The translations under genes and the position numbers were made by a program. Below are positions 55,069 through 64,000 of a DNA stretch of 64,000 nt, piece by piece; position 1 is the stretch's first letter; each line of letters opens with the position of its first letter. The notes below the pieces were generated by a model that saw nothing but the letters and a program-made list of their open reading frames with translations, was not told where the DNA came from and made no database searches. Source of the DNA: JAIQFL01 sp035295745 (GTDB taxonomy: Bacteria > Acidobacteriota > Terriglobia > Bryobacterales > Bryobacteraceae); the NCBI GenBank assembly GCA_035295745.1, contig DATGIL010000023.1, forward strand, positions 310,001-374,000, written 5' to 3'.

Positions 55069-55503
55069 TCAACCTTTCTTGCGTCTATCGGGTCCCAGAA
55101 ACGCCATTACGTCCGCCAAACACCTCGGCCCGATAACGTGTCGGACCCCATGGTCCAGATACGACGTTCTCGGAAGTATCCAAAGCGTTCCATACGTGCT
55201 GTCAGCCACCCGCGACTTGGCCCCACAAACCGTCCCTCTTGCGAGTGTGAGATACCTCAGAAGGAAGGCCTGGTGGTACCAAGCCACTCTCACCCCGGGT
55301 AACGCCAAGACACTCACGATTCGCGATCTGTCCGATGTTGCACTCGGCGCGATAGCTCCCGCTCTCGCCTTGCCGTTAATAATACCCACCTCCCAGCCCT
55401 CGCCCTTAAAAAGTAAGACTTCCTCTTGAGAGTGCGTCTCTCCTCGATTCGGCAGAAACCAGTCACGCCCCAGCCGAAGCTGCCTCTCAATCTCCTCACT
55501 CAC
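55069..55503 (-). CDS. Hypothetical protein of the accessory segment
   Basis: 144 residues from a GTG at 55503. The start (MSEEIERQLRLGRDWFLPNR) shares a nearly identical DNA segment with 50018-50040 on the left side of the FRG-TrlF pair. The middle (EGWEVGIINGKARAG, VLALPGVRVAWYHQAFLLRYL) reads as a mixed alpha/beta protein without signal peptide. No family was recognised. Confidence 0.4.
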   Translation of the reverse strand: MSEEIERQLRLGRDWFLPNRGETHSQEEVLLFKGEGWEVGIINGKARAGAIAPSATSDRSRIVSVLALPGVRVAWYHQAFLLRYLTLARGTVCGAKSRVADSTYGTLWILPRTSYLDHGVRHVIGPRCLADVMAFLGPDRRKKG

Positions 55504-56098
55504 ATACAGCCTTCGATTTCAGGCCCAGCCTCCTCGCCTGCCACCCCCGGCAGATGAGCACCTCCAGACAAACCGCCGCCAACCGCCTCACCGCCCAAAA
55601 TTCCTCCGGCCCCGCTCACCCCAAGCCAAAGCCGCCTCCACTGCCAACGCCCCCAAAGCCGGCCGTACGCCCGCTCCCAAATCATCGCTGGCGAAGACCC
55701 CGCCGAACTCCGCGCCCTCGCCGATCATCAATTCATGACACCGCCGCGAATTCTCCCCTTTCTTCCAGTGCCGCATCGATTTCACCCAACTCTCCTTCCA
55801 CCGCATCCCGCACGAGGTCGAACGGCTCCAATCCAAACGCCGCGCCGCCCCTCAATCCACCGCCAAGCCCGTTGCTGATTCCTGCCGGAAACCAAACCCA
55901 GTTCCGCGCATACCCCAATCGGCGCACCCAGAAACTGTGTTCCTTCCTTCCTTTACCCCTGCCAGGACTCCAGACCGAATCTCGCGCACGTGGCCGCCCC
56001 AAAACCGTTACCGACCTCAACCGCGAGAGAACGCCCCTACTCGGGCGTGAACAGGTTGTACTATAAGTAGATCGCCGCGTCTTGGGAAGGATTGGCCC
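55504..56098. other. Gene-poor, strongly strand-biased region
   Basis: From about 55510 to 55990 the plus strand is very rich in C and poor in G (many runs such as CCGCCGCCAACCGCC and CCTCCACTGCC). Frames on the plus strand are Pro/Ser/Arg-rich and look like artefacts; minus-strand frames have a stretch WKKGENSRRCHELMIGEGAE that might be a coding remnant. No gene can be supported. Confidence 0.5.
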
Positions 56099-59071
56099 GT
56101 GATCTCCCCGTGTCCCCAGCGTTTCCGCTCTGTCTCATTCGCCCTCCTGTCTCTGGCGTTGTCATACGCCGGGGTACGTACCGCTGCGGCGCAGCAGAAC
56201 GTGGGCGCATCCTTTGGCGATGTCATCGCACTGCCGGGTGGAACCCCATCGGATGTCGTGTTGGACGAGCCACGCCAACTACTCTATTTGATCAACAACA
56301 GCACGAGCCTCGTCTACGTTTTGGACTACACCACCGGCGTCGTGGTGAATACCATCGGAGTCGGCACCAGTCCGGTAGCGGGCGCCATCTCGATGGACGG
56401 CGCGTATCTGTACGTCACCAGCGGCGCAACTCCCACGCAGACGGCCAGCGGATCGCCGCTCTTGAACGTCATCGATCTGTCGCGGCAGCAAGTCGTGCAA
56501 AGCGTGATCTTGCCGTCCATTCCGCAAGGAGTGGAGGTAGGCAACGACGGCCGCGCGCTGGTCAGCATGCTGGGCACCGGCGTCGTTTCCGGAGTTCCGC
56601 AAGGCACGCTCGCTGTATTTGACCGGACGCTCCTGGCGGGCCAACAACTCTTGCCGGTGACCGTCCCCGCGCTTCCGACCACACCCGCGCCGCTGCCCGG
56701 AACGACGCTGACGCGCCCCGCCAAAATATTCACGGGCTCGCTGTTGCGCACGCCCGACGGACAGTTTATCGTCGGAGTGATCACGCCATCTGCTTCCAGC
56801 ACGTATATCTTCGTGTACGAAGTGGCTTCTGGCGTAGTGCTGCGCAATCGCACGATCTCGGGATCGTCTACGGTCTTATCGATGGCGCCGGATGGGTCGC
56901 GATTCATGGCGGGGATGACGATGTACGATACCGCCACGCTGGGAATCGTTGCACAGGAGAATAATGCCAACGCGCCTTTCACGTTCACCGGCGCGTTCAA
57001 CACATTGCAGAACGTGGGTGGCAGCGTCTTTACGCCCGATGGATCGGCGTTGTACGCCGCCTTCAACGTGTCACCCACTACCAATCCGCCGCCGCCGTCA
57101 CTCTCTTCTACACTGCTCGTAAACGACCCCGCGAATCTCGCGATCCGGCTTGCGTTGATCCTGCCTGAGAGCATCGTGGCCAAGATGGTCGTGCTCTCCG
57201 ATGGAGGCGCGGCATGGGGACTCTCCGATTCCGGCGTGCTCCATCTTCCGCTCGGCAATCTCTACAACTACCCGATTCTGCAGCCGGAAACCACGCAAAT
57301 CTTCCTCGCACAGGACGATTGCAACCGCGGCATTTCCTCGGGCACGCTGCAGATCAATAACCTGGGCAAGGGCAAGCTGACGTTCAGCGTGGTGGCGATC
57401 GGCAACTCGGCGCTGGTGTATAAGCAGTCGAGCGGCCTTGCGCCGGCCAGCATCACCTTCACCATGGAACCCGGACGTTCCGGCGTGGTGCGGCAACCGG
57501 GCACGAATATCTGGACCGGCGCTGGCACGTCCCAAGGCACTCCACTGAATGTGACCCTGTCCTCGCCGGAAGCCATCAACGTCCCCCCGGTGATCCGCGT
57601 TTACATGAATTACCGGCAGTCCGACCAGCGTGGCGTGATCTATCCAGTGCCCACTACTCCCAATAGCAACGCCAACAACGTCACCGGTAACACCGGCGGC
57701 AATGAAGGATTGCAGGATCTTCTGCTCGACGAAGCGCGCGGGAAGCTCTACGTCACCAACTCAGGCTATAACCGCATCGAAGTTTTCGACCTGGTGAAGC
57801 AGCATTTCGTGGATCCGATTCCCGTGGGACAGATGCCACATCAGATGGCCATGTCCACCGACGGCAAGACCTTGTACGTGGGTAATACGGGCGGCGAATC
57901 CATCACTCTGGTGAATCTCGACCAGGGCCAGGTAGTCGACACTGTGGCGTTTCCGCCGATTCCGCGCGATGGGACCCAGGCGCTCGTCTATCCACGAGCG
58001 CTCGCCGTAGGCCTGTTCGGACTGCAGTTCGTGATGTCGGACGGATCGCAGTGGAAGGTGGTGGATGGCGACCAGGCAACGGTGCGCGTCGCCAATTCCG
58101 TGACACCTGTGAAGTTCACGGGAGGCCCCGCCTTCGGAATGCTCTCCACCAGCGACAGCCGCTACATTCTCACGATGAACGGCAGCGGCACGGCGTATCT
58201 TTACGATGGCGTCGCCGACACTTATATAGGCTCGCGGCTGTTGTTCACCGGCACGATCGAGGGCTATTACGGAGTGATCGGGACAGGCCCCTCGGGCTCG
58301 TATTTCCTCTCCGACGGGCTGATTTTGAATCCCTCGCTGACTGTCGTGGGGGGCTCGGCGCAGCCGGGAAGCACCACTACCGTTCCCACACCGTTCCCAG
58401 GCGGTCCCCCGATCACCACGGTGGTCAGCACTGGCCAGCGGAATGTCGCGGCAGCCACCGCTCTCAGCTCGACGACATTTCTGCGCCTTACGACGCCCGT
58501 GCGGCAGAGCATCACGACCACGACGCGCGACGATCCGCGTACCACGCTCGAGATGGTGGACCTGACCACCGGCGCAGAGACGCTGGCGGGCGTGGTCCCC
58601 GAGAATCCTCCGGTGAACGTTTTTGGCACCACGCGCTTCAACACCAACCCGCGCCAGATGGTAGTCGATTCAGCCGGCACGACGGCGTACGCCATCACGC
58701 TATCCGGACTGAGTGTGATCTCGCTGACTGCTTCGGGGCCGAATACGCGTCCAGTGATCGCGCCGGGTGCGGGCGGAATTGTGAACGCTACGGATGGAAC
58801 CAGCAACATCAAGCCCGGCTCCTTCATCACCATCAGCGGTCAGAATCTGGCGTCTGCCGCAACTGCCGATATCATTCCGCCTCCCACGGTGCTGGGTGGA
58901 TCGTGTGTGACGTTCGGCGACGTAGCGGTGCCACTGCTGATGACGTCGAGCGGGCAGATTCAGGCGCAGGTTCCGACGACGCTGCCCGCCGGCACGCAGG
59001 TGGTGGAGGTTCGCTCCCTGGCGACGGCACAGGACAGCACCCCGGTGACGGTGACCGTGAAGGGCAATTGA
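56099..59071 (+). CDS. Secreted YVTN/NHL-type propeller protein with IPT-like C-terminus
   Basis: 990 residues from a GTG with AAGG upstream. A signal peptide (SVSFALLSLALSYAGVRTAAAQ) leads to two propellers: one at about 35-430 (LDEPRQLLYLINNSTSLVYVLDY, TTGVVVNTIGVGTSPVAG) and one at about 530-870 (LDEARGKLYVTNSGYNRIEV, GQMPHQMAMSTDGKTLYV). The C-terminal about 110 residues (IVNATDGTSNIKPGSFITISGQNLA) resemble an IPT/immunoglobulin-like domain with the repeated Acidobacteriota pattern GQIQAQVPTTLPAGTQVVEVRS. It probably acts at the cell surface; no enzyme activity is implied. Confidence 0.88.
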   Translation: MISPCPQRFRSVSFALLSLALSYAGVRTAAAQQNVGASFGDVIALPGGTPSDVVLDEPRQLLYLINNSTSLVYVLDYTTGVVVNTIGVGTSPVAGAISMDGAYLYVTSGATPTQTASGSPLLNVIDLSRQQVVQSVILPSIPQGVEVGNDGRALVSMLGTGVVSGVPQGTLAVFDRTLLAGQQLLPVTVPALPTTPAPLPGTTLTRPAKIFTGSLLRTPDGQFIVGVITPSASSTYIFVYEVASGVVLRNRTISGSSTVLSMAPDGSRFMAGMTMYDTATLGIVAQENNANAPFTFTGAFNTLQNVGGSVFTPDGSALYAAFNVSPTTNPPPPSLSSTLLVNDPANLAIRLALILPESIVAKMVVLSDGGAAWGLSDSGVLHLPLGNLYNYPILQPETTQIFLAQDDCNRGISSGTLQINNLGKGKLTFSVVAIGNSALVYKQSSGLAPASITFTMEPGRSGVVRQPGTNIWTGAGTSQGTPLNVTLSSPEAINVPPVIRVYMNYRQSDQRGVIYPVPTTPNSNANNVTGNTGGNEGLQDLLLDEARGKLYVTNSGYNRIEVFDLVKQHFVDPIPVGQMPHQMAMSTDGKTLYVGNTGGESITLVNLDQGQVVDTVAFPPIPRDGTQALVYPRALAVGLFGLQFVMSDGSQWKVVDGDQATVRVANSVTPVKFTGGPAFGMLSTSDSRYILTMNGSGTAYLYDGVADTYIGSRLLFTGTIEGYYGVIGTGPSGSYFLSDGLILNPSLTVVGGSAQPGSTTTVPTPFPGGPPITTVVSTGQRNVAAATALSSTTFLRLTTPVRQSITTTTRDDPRTTLEMVDLTTGAETLAGVVPENPPVNVFGTTRFNTNPRQMVVDSAGTTAYAITLSGLSVISLTASGPNTRPVIAPGAGGIVNATDGTSNIKPGSFITISGQNLASAATADIIPPPTVLGGSCVTFGDVAVPLLMTSSGQIQAQVPTTLPAGTQVVEVRSLATAQDSTPVTVTVKGN

Positions 59072-59092
59072 GAAGGCGCGCCACTTCCTCTC

Positions 59093-60100
59093 ATGAAACT
59101 GGCGATCATCGGATACGGTAATGTCGGCCGCGCACTGGCACGTCTCCTGAAACAAAAGCGGCGCGAGTTTCCTTTTACGGTCACTGGGGTACACACGTTG
59201 CGCCATGGCACGATCGCCGATCGCGGTGGGCTGAAGGACAGCCAACTCGAAGCCGCTTCGTTCGGTGAACGTATGTCCTCGATCGAGGCTTTCCTGGATG
59301 CTTCGCAAGCGGAGGTCGCTGTCGAATTGACGACGCTCGAGCCATCCACAGGTGAGCCGGCGATCTCGCACATCCGGGCGGCGTTCTCGCGGCGGATGCA
59401 CGTAGTCACGGCGAACAAGGGCCCCATCGCGCACGCTTACGCCGCATTGCGCGATGAAGCCATCCGGGCGAAAGTTGGATTCCGTTTCGAATCCGCAGTG
59501 ATGGATGGCGCCCCGGTCTTCAACTTGTGGAGCCCCTGCTTACCCGCGGTCCAGGTACTGGGATTCACTGGCGTGTTGAACTCGACATCGAAGGTGGTCA
59601 TCGAAACCATGGAGCGGGGAGGGTCGTTTGACGACGGCATCGCCGCCGCTCGCGCGATGGGGATCACGGAAGCCGATGGCGCTTTCGACGTGGAAGGCTG
59701 GGACTCGGCGGCCAAAACGGCCGCGCTGGCCAATGTTTTGATGGATGCAAGCGTTACGCCGCAACAGGTCTCGACGCGTGGAATCACGCGCCTGACGCCG
59801 GAGCGCATGCAGGAGATGACGCGCCAGGGCAAGACGGTCCGGTTAGTGAGTCGAGGGCGGCGAACGAAGGGGGCGGTCTCCCTGCGCGTGCGTGCGGAGG
59901 TACTGGACCGCTGCGACGTTCTGGCCAATACGCCGGGAACCTCCAACCTGATTCTCTTTCACACTGACTTGATGGGGACGTTCGGAACGGTCTCGATCGA
60001 GCCTGGAGTGGAACAGACAGCGTATGGCGTCTTTAGCGATCTGGTGAGCTTACGCAGAGGGGTTAGAGACGTTCCGTCCGCAGCGCCGCAACTTGCATGA
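59093..60100 (+). CDS. hom: Homoserine dehydrogenase
   Basis: 335 residues, catalysing NAD(P)H-dependent reduction of aspartate semialdehyde to homoserine (threonine/methionine branch). The Rossmann motif IGYGNVGRAL is at residues 5-14; VTANKGPIA, ESAVMDGAPVFNL and DVEGWDSAAKTAALANVLM (substrate/catalytic segment with the conserved Asp and Lys) follow. There is no C-terminal ACT domain, so feedback control by threonine is absent here or done by another subunit. It starts 21 bases after the propeller gene. Confidence 0.93.
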   Translation: MKLAIIGYGNVGRALARLLKQKRREFPFTVTGVHTLRHGTIADRGGLKDSQLEAASFGERMSSIEAFLDASQAEVAVELTTLEPSTGEPAISHIRAAFSRRMHVVTANKGPIAHAYAALRDEAIRAKVGFRFESAVMDGAPVFNLWSPCLPAVQVLGFTGVLNSTSKVVIETMERGGSFDDGIAAARAMGITEADGAFDVEGWDSAAKTAALANVLMDASVTPQQVSTRGITRLTPERMQEMTRQGKTVRLVSRGRRTKGAVSLRVRAEVLDRCDVLANTPGTSNLILFHTDLMGTFGTVSIEPGVEQTAYGVFSDLVSLRRGVRDVPSAAPQLA

Positions 60101-61181
60101 TGGCTGCGGAACTGTTCGGCAAACCGAAGAGCTCCCAGAGATTGGTATCGAATTGCCAAAGCCGTTCCTTCCGGGCGATCGCCTCCACTACGTTTCGCTG
60201 CGCTGTATTCCATCGCAGGGGCAATGCCGGAGCCTTCCCCTTCAGCCCCCAATACTCAATCCGCCTGCGGCCGGCCTTCTTCGAACTAGCCGTGGAGCCC
60301 CATCCGCTACGTGGATCCGTAAATACCAGGACGAGCAGTCGTTGCGCGAGGGTCACGGCCGCTCCCTGGCCGGTGACCGCATCCAACGCTCGCAGCATTG
60401 CGGCTAATTCTCGCTCTGTCCCCAGCCGGTGAATGGCATTGAAAAATGCCTCGCCGCCCAGGTAGAAGTCCAGGGTTCCATAGAAGCTTGCGAACGTTGA
60501 GATGAGATCGGCAACGGTCGCATCGGTTGTGCTCGCGCCCGAGTTCACCACTTGCGCTTGTAGCAGAAAGAATCGATTTCCTCCATCCGACTCATGGCGT
60601 AAGGCGGCTTCAAGGAGTCCGGGCCAATCTGGATAACGGTCGCGGACGCGGATCATTGCCACGATGATCTCCCTGCGCACGCGAATGTCGGGCTCAACGA
60701 AATAGCTCTCTCTCACCAGATTCGCCGCCTCGGGCGACGCTTCGGGAAACCCGGCCGCGAGTGCGGCCGCCCCGGCGCGGATGCCAGCCGTGGGGCTGCC
60801 GAGGTCGCGAAGGAACTGCTGCTCCGCACCGAGGATCGCGTCACGAATCGCTCGGCCATCCACCGGATCGCCACCCGCATGAGAAGGGATGGCGCGGCCG
60901 TCGGCGATGGCTTTTCGCGCCGAGCCGGCGAATTCGTCTAGCAGTTGATAGAACGTTGAACGTTCCGGAGGATCGGCATCGCGCGCGAAAGCAATAATCG
61001 CCTGTACGACCGGGGGCGACGCGCTGTAAATGGTGCCTTGGTGAAGCACATGCCCGCAGAGCGTGCTGAGTGCTTCGTTCAGGTCTTCTCCCCGGCTTCG
61101 AGCCACCTCCGCCACAAGCCCGGGAACCTCAGTGGCGGGACCGAATGCGTCGTTCAGATCCTTCCAGGGGATCGCGCTCAT
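60063..61181 (-). CDS. Alpha-helical repeat protein, unknown function
   Basis: 372 residues, nearly all alpha-helical with HEAT/ARM-like helix pairs (for example GIRAGAAALAAGFPEASPEAANLV, VRREIIVAMIRVRDRYPDWPGLLEAAL). No signal peptide or catalytic motif. It overlaps the convergent hom gene by 38 bases, and its start lies 20 bases after the TamB-like gene, so it is probably co-transcribed with it. Confidence 0.8.
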   Translation of the reverse strand: MSAIPWKDLNDAFGPATEVPGLVAEVARSRGEDLNEALSTLCGHVLHQGTIYSASPPVVQAIIAFARDADPPERSTFYQLLDEFAGSARKAIADGRAIPSHAGGDPVDGRAIRDAILGAEQQFLRDLGSPTAGIRAGAAALAAGFPEASPEAANLVRESYFVEPDIRVRREIIVAMIRVRDRYPDWPGLLEAALRHESDGGNRFFLLQAQVVNSGASTTDATVADLISTFASFYGTLDFYLGGEAFFNAIHRLGTERELAAMLRALDAVTGQGAAVTLAQRLLVLVFTDPRSGWGSTASSKKAGRRRIEYWGLKGKAPALPLRWNTAQRNVVEAIARKERLWQFDTNLWELFGLPNSSAAIMQVAALRTERL

Positions 61182-61201
61182 GCTTGCATGGTAACTGGAA
61201 T

Positions 61202-64000
61202 TCAGAACCGCTTCTTGAAGAAGAAATCCAAGCCAAAGGTCCCGTTCTCTTCACGCAACGCGACCACTGACCATTGCGGACTGAACGACCACTCCACCCG
61301 TACGATCTGCGGATTGCTCGTCGTCACGTTGGTGATGTACGTGAACGTGATGTCCTGCGTCACCTGCTGTTCGAGGGTGAGACGTGCCTGCGGGTTGTTC
61401 TCGACTCCGGGCAGCGTGGGATCGATGCGCAATTTGCTGACGCCGAAGAAGCGCTGCAGACGGCCCGCCACCGGGCTCGCGATCGCCTGCCCGAGCAGCG
61501 CCGACGCCCCCATCTGCTGCCACGACTGCGGAGCCGTGCTCTGCTCCGCAAGCAGTGTCGGGTCGGAGGTCGGTGCCCGGCCGGTCGCCAGCAGCGCTAC
61601 GATCTCGCTGAATTGCAGTGGTGGATCGGAACGCGGGGTCAGGCGCAATTTGTTCAACGGGCCGGCAACCGTGAGGGTAATGTCGATTCCGTTGGCCTTG
61701 GTCTCCAGGTCGAAATCGAAAATCGGCTCCACTTTCAGCGCGTTGTAAAAGGCGATGGTCCCCTGGTTGATGCGGTATTTGGTTCCGTAAAACACCACTT
61801 GTCCCTGCGTTACCGTGACCCGGCCCACCACGCCCGGATTGCTCACGGTGCCGCGGAGCCGCAGGTTGGCCTCCGCCTGCAAATCCTCGGTCAAGGTGCT
61901 TTGCAGTTGGATGTCGGGCGCGGTATTAATCTGGATATCGTAATTCAAGCCGCCCAGGATGCCGGTTTGCGCGGCCGGCGTGCGCACCGGTTCTGCCGAC
62001 TTGGCAATCACGGAGCTAAAGTCCGACTGCAGATTCAATCCCGTTCGCAGCACGGTCACGGTGCCATCCAACATGCTTCGTTCTGGTGTGCCCGTCAGGT
62101 TGAGATCGGCATTCAATACGGTGCTCACACCTTCCGGATAGCGCACGCGCACCTGCTGCGCGTGGGCCTGCAACTGGAACACGGCGGAGCTGCCGCTGTA
62201 TCCCGCCGAACCGGTGAGCTGGATCTTCCCGCCGCCCGTCTCGCCGCTAAAGCTCTGAATCGTGGCTCGTTCCGTGGTAAACAGAATCACACCGTTGGCG
62301 TTGGAGATGCCGTTCGGGAAATCGGCCAGGGCGAAAGCGGCATTCTGAAACTGCATGCGTCCCGTGAGCTGCGGCGCCGCCAGCGGGCCGCGAACCGCCG
62401 CGTCCGCCACTACTGTTCCCGAAGACGTGAAGTCGCGATCGAAGGTCTGCACGATGCCCAAATCCAAGTGGCCGTTCACGTGAAGATCGAGCGGGTTCTT
62501 CTGATCCAGCAGCACCCGGCCCGTAATCGTAAGGTCGGTGGAGCGCCCGACAAGCCGCGCGCTTTCGACGGTGACGATGGAGTTCGTCATCGATGCCACG
62601 ATCGGGCCCGAGTTGGACAGAGTAATTGCGCTGGCGGTGGGCACGCTCCCCGGCGCGGGCGCAATCTCGATCTTGGGAATCCGCAACTCGGCCTTCATGC
62701 TTTCGGGCTTCATGGCGGGGCCGTCCAGATGAAGCTCGCCTTCGGCAGAGCCGGCGAGGCGGTCGGCCACGCTCGAGTCGGAAGGCGCGACCCACGCCTT
62801 GAGCTTGGCGAAATCGAGCTTTGAGAAATGAATCGTGGCGCTCCCCGGATAGTCGTCTGCCAGGCGCCACTGGCCATCCCCTTGAATCGCGGAATCTGCG
62901 AACGCCGATTCCAAATGGGCACTCAGCACCTGTCCTTGCGAGCCTGCTGTAAGGTGGGTATCGCCGAACTGCTGCCCATTGATCTGCAGATTTTTGCCGG
63001 ATATTTCGCCCTGTAGTTCCTGTACGCGAACCCGCGACTGGCCGGCCGCAGCAGGCAAAATATCCGCCTCTCCGCTGACCGAAAACTGGACCGTTCCCTG
63101 CAGCCCTGGCCGCAGAGTCTCAAGCGTGCGGATTTGATTCAGCGGCATCACATTCGTCGCCACCTGAAGGCGAAGATGGCCGGCGTCGAAACGATTCGGC
63201 AGGCGGTCGAACGTCGCGCTCCACTCCACCTGCCGGCCGCCTGCGGAAATCTGGCCCGCAGTGACTTGAGCCCGGGTACCGGCATAGTTGAGATGTCCCG
63301 TGAACCGATCGAAGGGCTCCTCGCGATACGACCCCTTGGAGACATCGACATCGCCGTTGATCGTGGGACTTCCGACCGTACCCCCGATCTGCGCCGAGCC
63401 GCTGACCACACCAGTGGGCAATTCGGTGCCCGCGGGGACGTCGAGCAGCGTCGCCAAGTCGCTGATGTTGGCGTTGCGAAGAGTTCCGCTACCCGAGATA
63501 GGGCTGGTATCGCCGGATTTCCATTGACTCAGTGCGACACCGCCCTGGAACTGAGCGCGCACAGAGCCCCGTGTCACCGTGGCGTTATCGAGCTGGACGT
63601 GGCTCGATGACAATGCCGCCGTACCATCCAGGGAATCCACCAGGCTGCCTGACAGCGAGAAACGGTTCGCGGCCAGATGTCCGGCAATCTGCGGATCGTC
63701 GAGACTTCCCGTCACCGTGCCATCGAAAACCGCGCTACCGCTCTCCAGTTTCACCGGCGTCGACGCCGCGTTTATACCGATCACCGGTAGAATGTCATTC
63801 AGGTCGCGCGTTTCGAAGTGGACGTGGAGTTCGCGCCCGAACACGCCCGAAAAATCGGCTCGCGATGAGGGCAGAGTCAACGTCGACCTGCCCAGATCCA
63901 GCACTCCCTCCGAGGCTGCATACATCGCGCTGATCTGGCCATGGACCGGAGCGCCCGGACCGAAAGGCGTCACGGCCAGGTTCGCAGTCACGCGCACGGC
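61202..64000 (-). CDS. tamB: TamB-like translocation/assembly protein (5' end outside window)
   Basis: The last about 932 residues of a large AsmA/TamB-type protein that spans the periplasm and helps lay down outer-membrane proteins or move lipids. The visible part is made of repeated beta-strands forming a long groove; the C-terminal DUF490 domain is clear: GSAGYSGSSAVFQLQAHAQQVRVRYPEG, NYDIQINTAPDIQLQSTLTEDLQAEANLRLRG, VGRVTVTQGQVVFYGTKYRINQG, and the end DFFFKKRF, which fits an outer-membrane-like C-terminus. The N-terminal anchor lies beyond the right edge. Confidence 0.9.
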   Translation of the reverse strand, partial: AVRVTANLAVTPFGPGAPVHGQISAMYAASEGVLDLGRSTLTLPSSRADFSGVFGRELHVHFETRDLNDILPVIGINAASTPVKLESGSAVFDGTVTGSLDDPQIAGHLAANRFSLSGSLVDSLDGTAALSSSHVQLDNATVTRGSVRAQFQGGVALSQWKSGDTSPISGSGTLRNANISDLATLLDVPAGTELPTGVVSGSAQIGGTVGSPTINGDVDVSKGSYREEPFDRFTGHLNYAGTRAQVTAGQISAGGRQVEWSATFDRLPNRFDAGHLRLQVATNVMPLNQIRTLETLRPGLQGTVQFSVSGEADILPAAAGQSRVRVQELQGEISGKNLQINGQQFGDTHLTAGSQGQVLSAHLESAFADSAIQGDGQWRLADDYPGSATIHFSKLDFAKLKAWVAPSDSSVADRLAGSAEGELHLDGPAMKPESMKAELRIPKIEIAPAPGSVPTASAITLSNSGPIVASMTNSIVTVESARLVGRSTDLTITGRVLLDQKNPLDLHVNGHLDLGIVQTFDRDFTSSGTVVADAAVRGPLAAPQLTGRMQFQNAAFALADFPNGISNANGVILFTTERATIQSFSGETGGGKIQLTGSAGYSGSSAVFQLQAHAQQVRVRYPEGVSTVLNADLNLTGTPERSMLDGTVTVLRTGLNLQSDFSSVIAKSAEPVRTPAAQTGILGGLNYDIQINTAPDIQLQSTLTEDLQAEANLRLRGTVSNPGVVGRVTVTQGQVVFYGTKYRINQGTIAFYNALKVEPIFDFDLETKANGIDITLTVAGPLNKLRLTPRSDPPLQFSEIVALLATGRAPTSDPTLLAEQSTAPQSWQQMGASALLGQAIASPVAGRLQRFFGVSKLRIDPTLPGVENNPQARLTLEQQVTQDITFTYITNVTTSNPQIVRVEWSFSPQWSVVALREENGTFGLDFFFKKRF

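Noticed and set aside
54689..55072. 127-codon minus-strand frame right of the TrlF gene
   Set aside because: It overlaps the end of the TrlF gene and has no recognisable motif or ribosome-binding site.
55554..56066. 170-codon Pro/Ser/Arg-rich frame
   Set aside because: Result of the C-rich strand; no ribosome-binding site, no domain, low-complexity composition.

Overview
The window looks like chromosomal DNA of a member of the Acidobacteriota, most likely the Solibacter/Bryobacter group. This rests on several things read directly: high-GC coding sequence, many orphan MacB/FtsX-type permeases of the acidobacterial duplicated type with PadR regulators beside them, a decayed C-terminus that matches the TIGR03435 family, and interspersed palindromic repeats of the kind that translate as SLADARGS / LTSRDREG. 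No rRNA, tRNA, CRISPR array or complete insertion sequence was found.

Layout. 1-5.1 kb: 3' part of squalene-hopene cyclase, a double-hairpin repeat, a CpaF/TadA-type ATPase (minus), then DinB, methyltransferase and Ycf48-like propeller genes and a frameshifted remnant. 5.1-13.1 kb: serine beta-lactamase-like hydrolase, an orphan permease, a secreted unknown, a large BNR/sortilin-like propeller protein and a 69-residue cysteine protein. 13.1-17.1 kb (minus): padR, a permease-prefix-domain-2 membrane protein and an SRPBCC protein with ATGA overlaps, behind two MacB-type permeases without an ATPase. 17.1-21.9 kb: small secreted and membrane proteins, a tandem palindromic repeat array, two small unknown genes, a GAF/SpoIIE phosphatase and a TIGR03435 remnant. 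21.9-29.8 kb: an ABC ATPase overlapping a 1413-residue fusion of two permease types, then a convergent 978-residue permease whose reading frame contains amplified ends of the same palindromic repeat. 29.8-41.1 kb: a truncated cupin beside a second double-hairpin repeat, DUF6526 and DUF6599 proteins, secA, an HDOD signalling protein and an S9 peptidase. 41.1-46.4 kb (minus): usp, a 27-residue ORF, kdpF, kdpA, kdpB and kdpC. 46.6-49.8 kb: a secreted unknown and an alpha/beta hydrolase with TPRs. 49.8-56.1 kb: an accessory segment with an FRG-domain protein next to a TrlF-type PHP-SMC ATPase, lying in gene-poor DNA and bracketed by a short direct repeat. 56.1-64 kb: YVTN propeller protein, homoserine dehydrogenase, a helical-repeat protein and a TamB-like protein that runs off the right edge.

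The best candidates for something new are the FRG-TrlF pair as a possible two-gene defence module, the in-frame growth of a palindromic repeat inside a permease gene, and the repeat-associated truncation of the cupin gene. Several genes also appear to lack a leader: the padR -10 box ends six bases before the ATG, and the kdp-cluster promoter has the same geometry.
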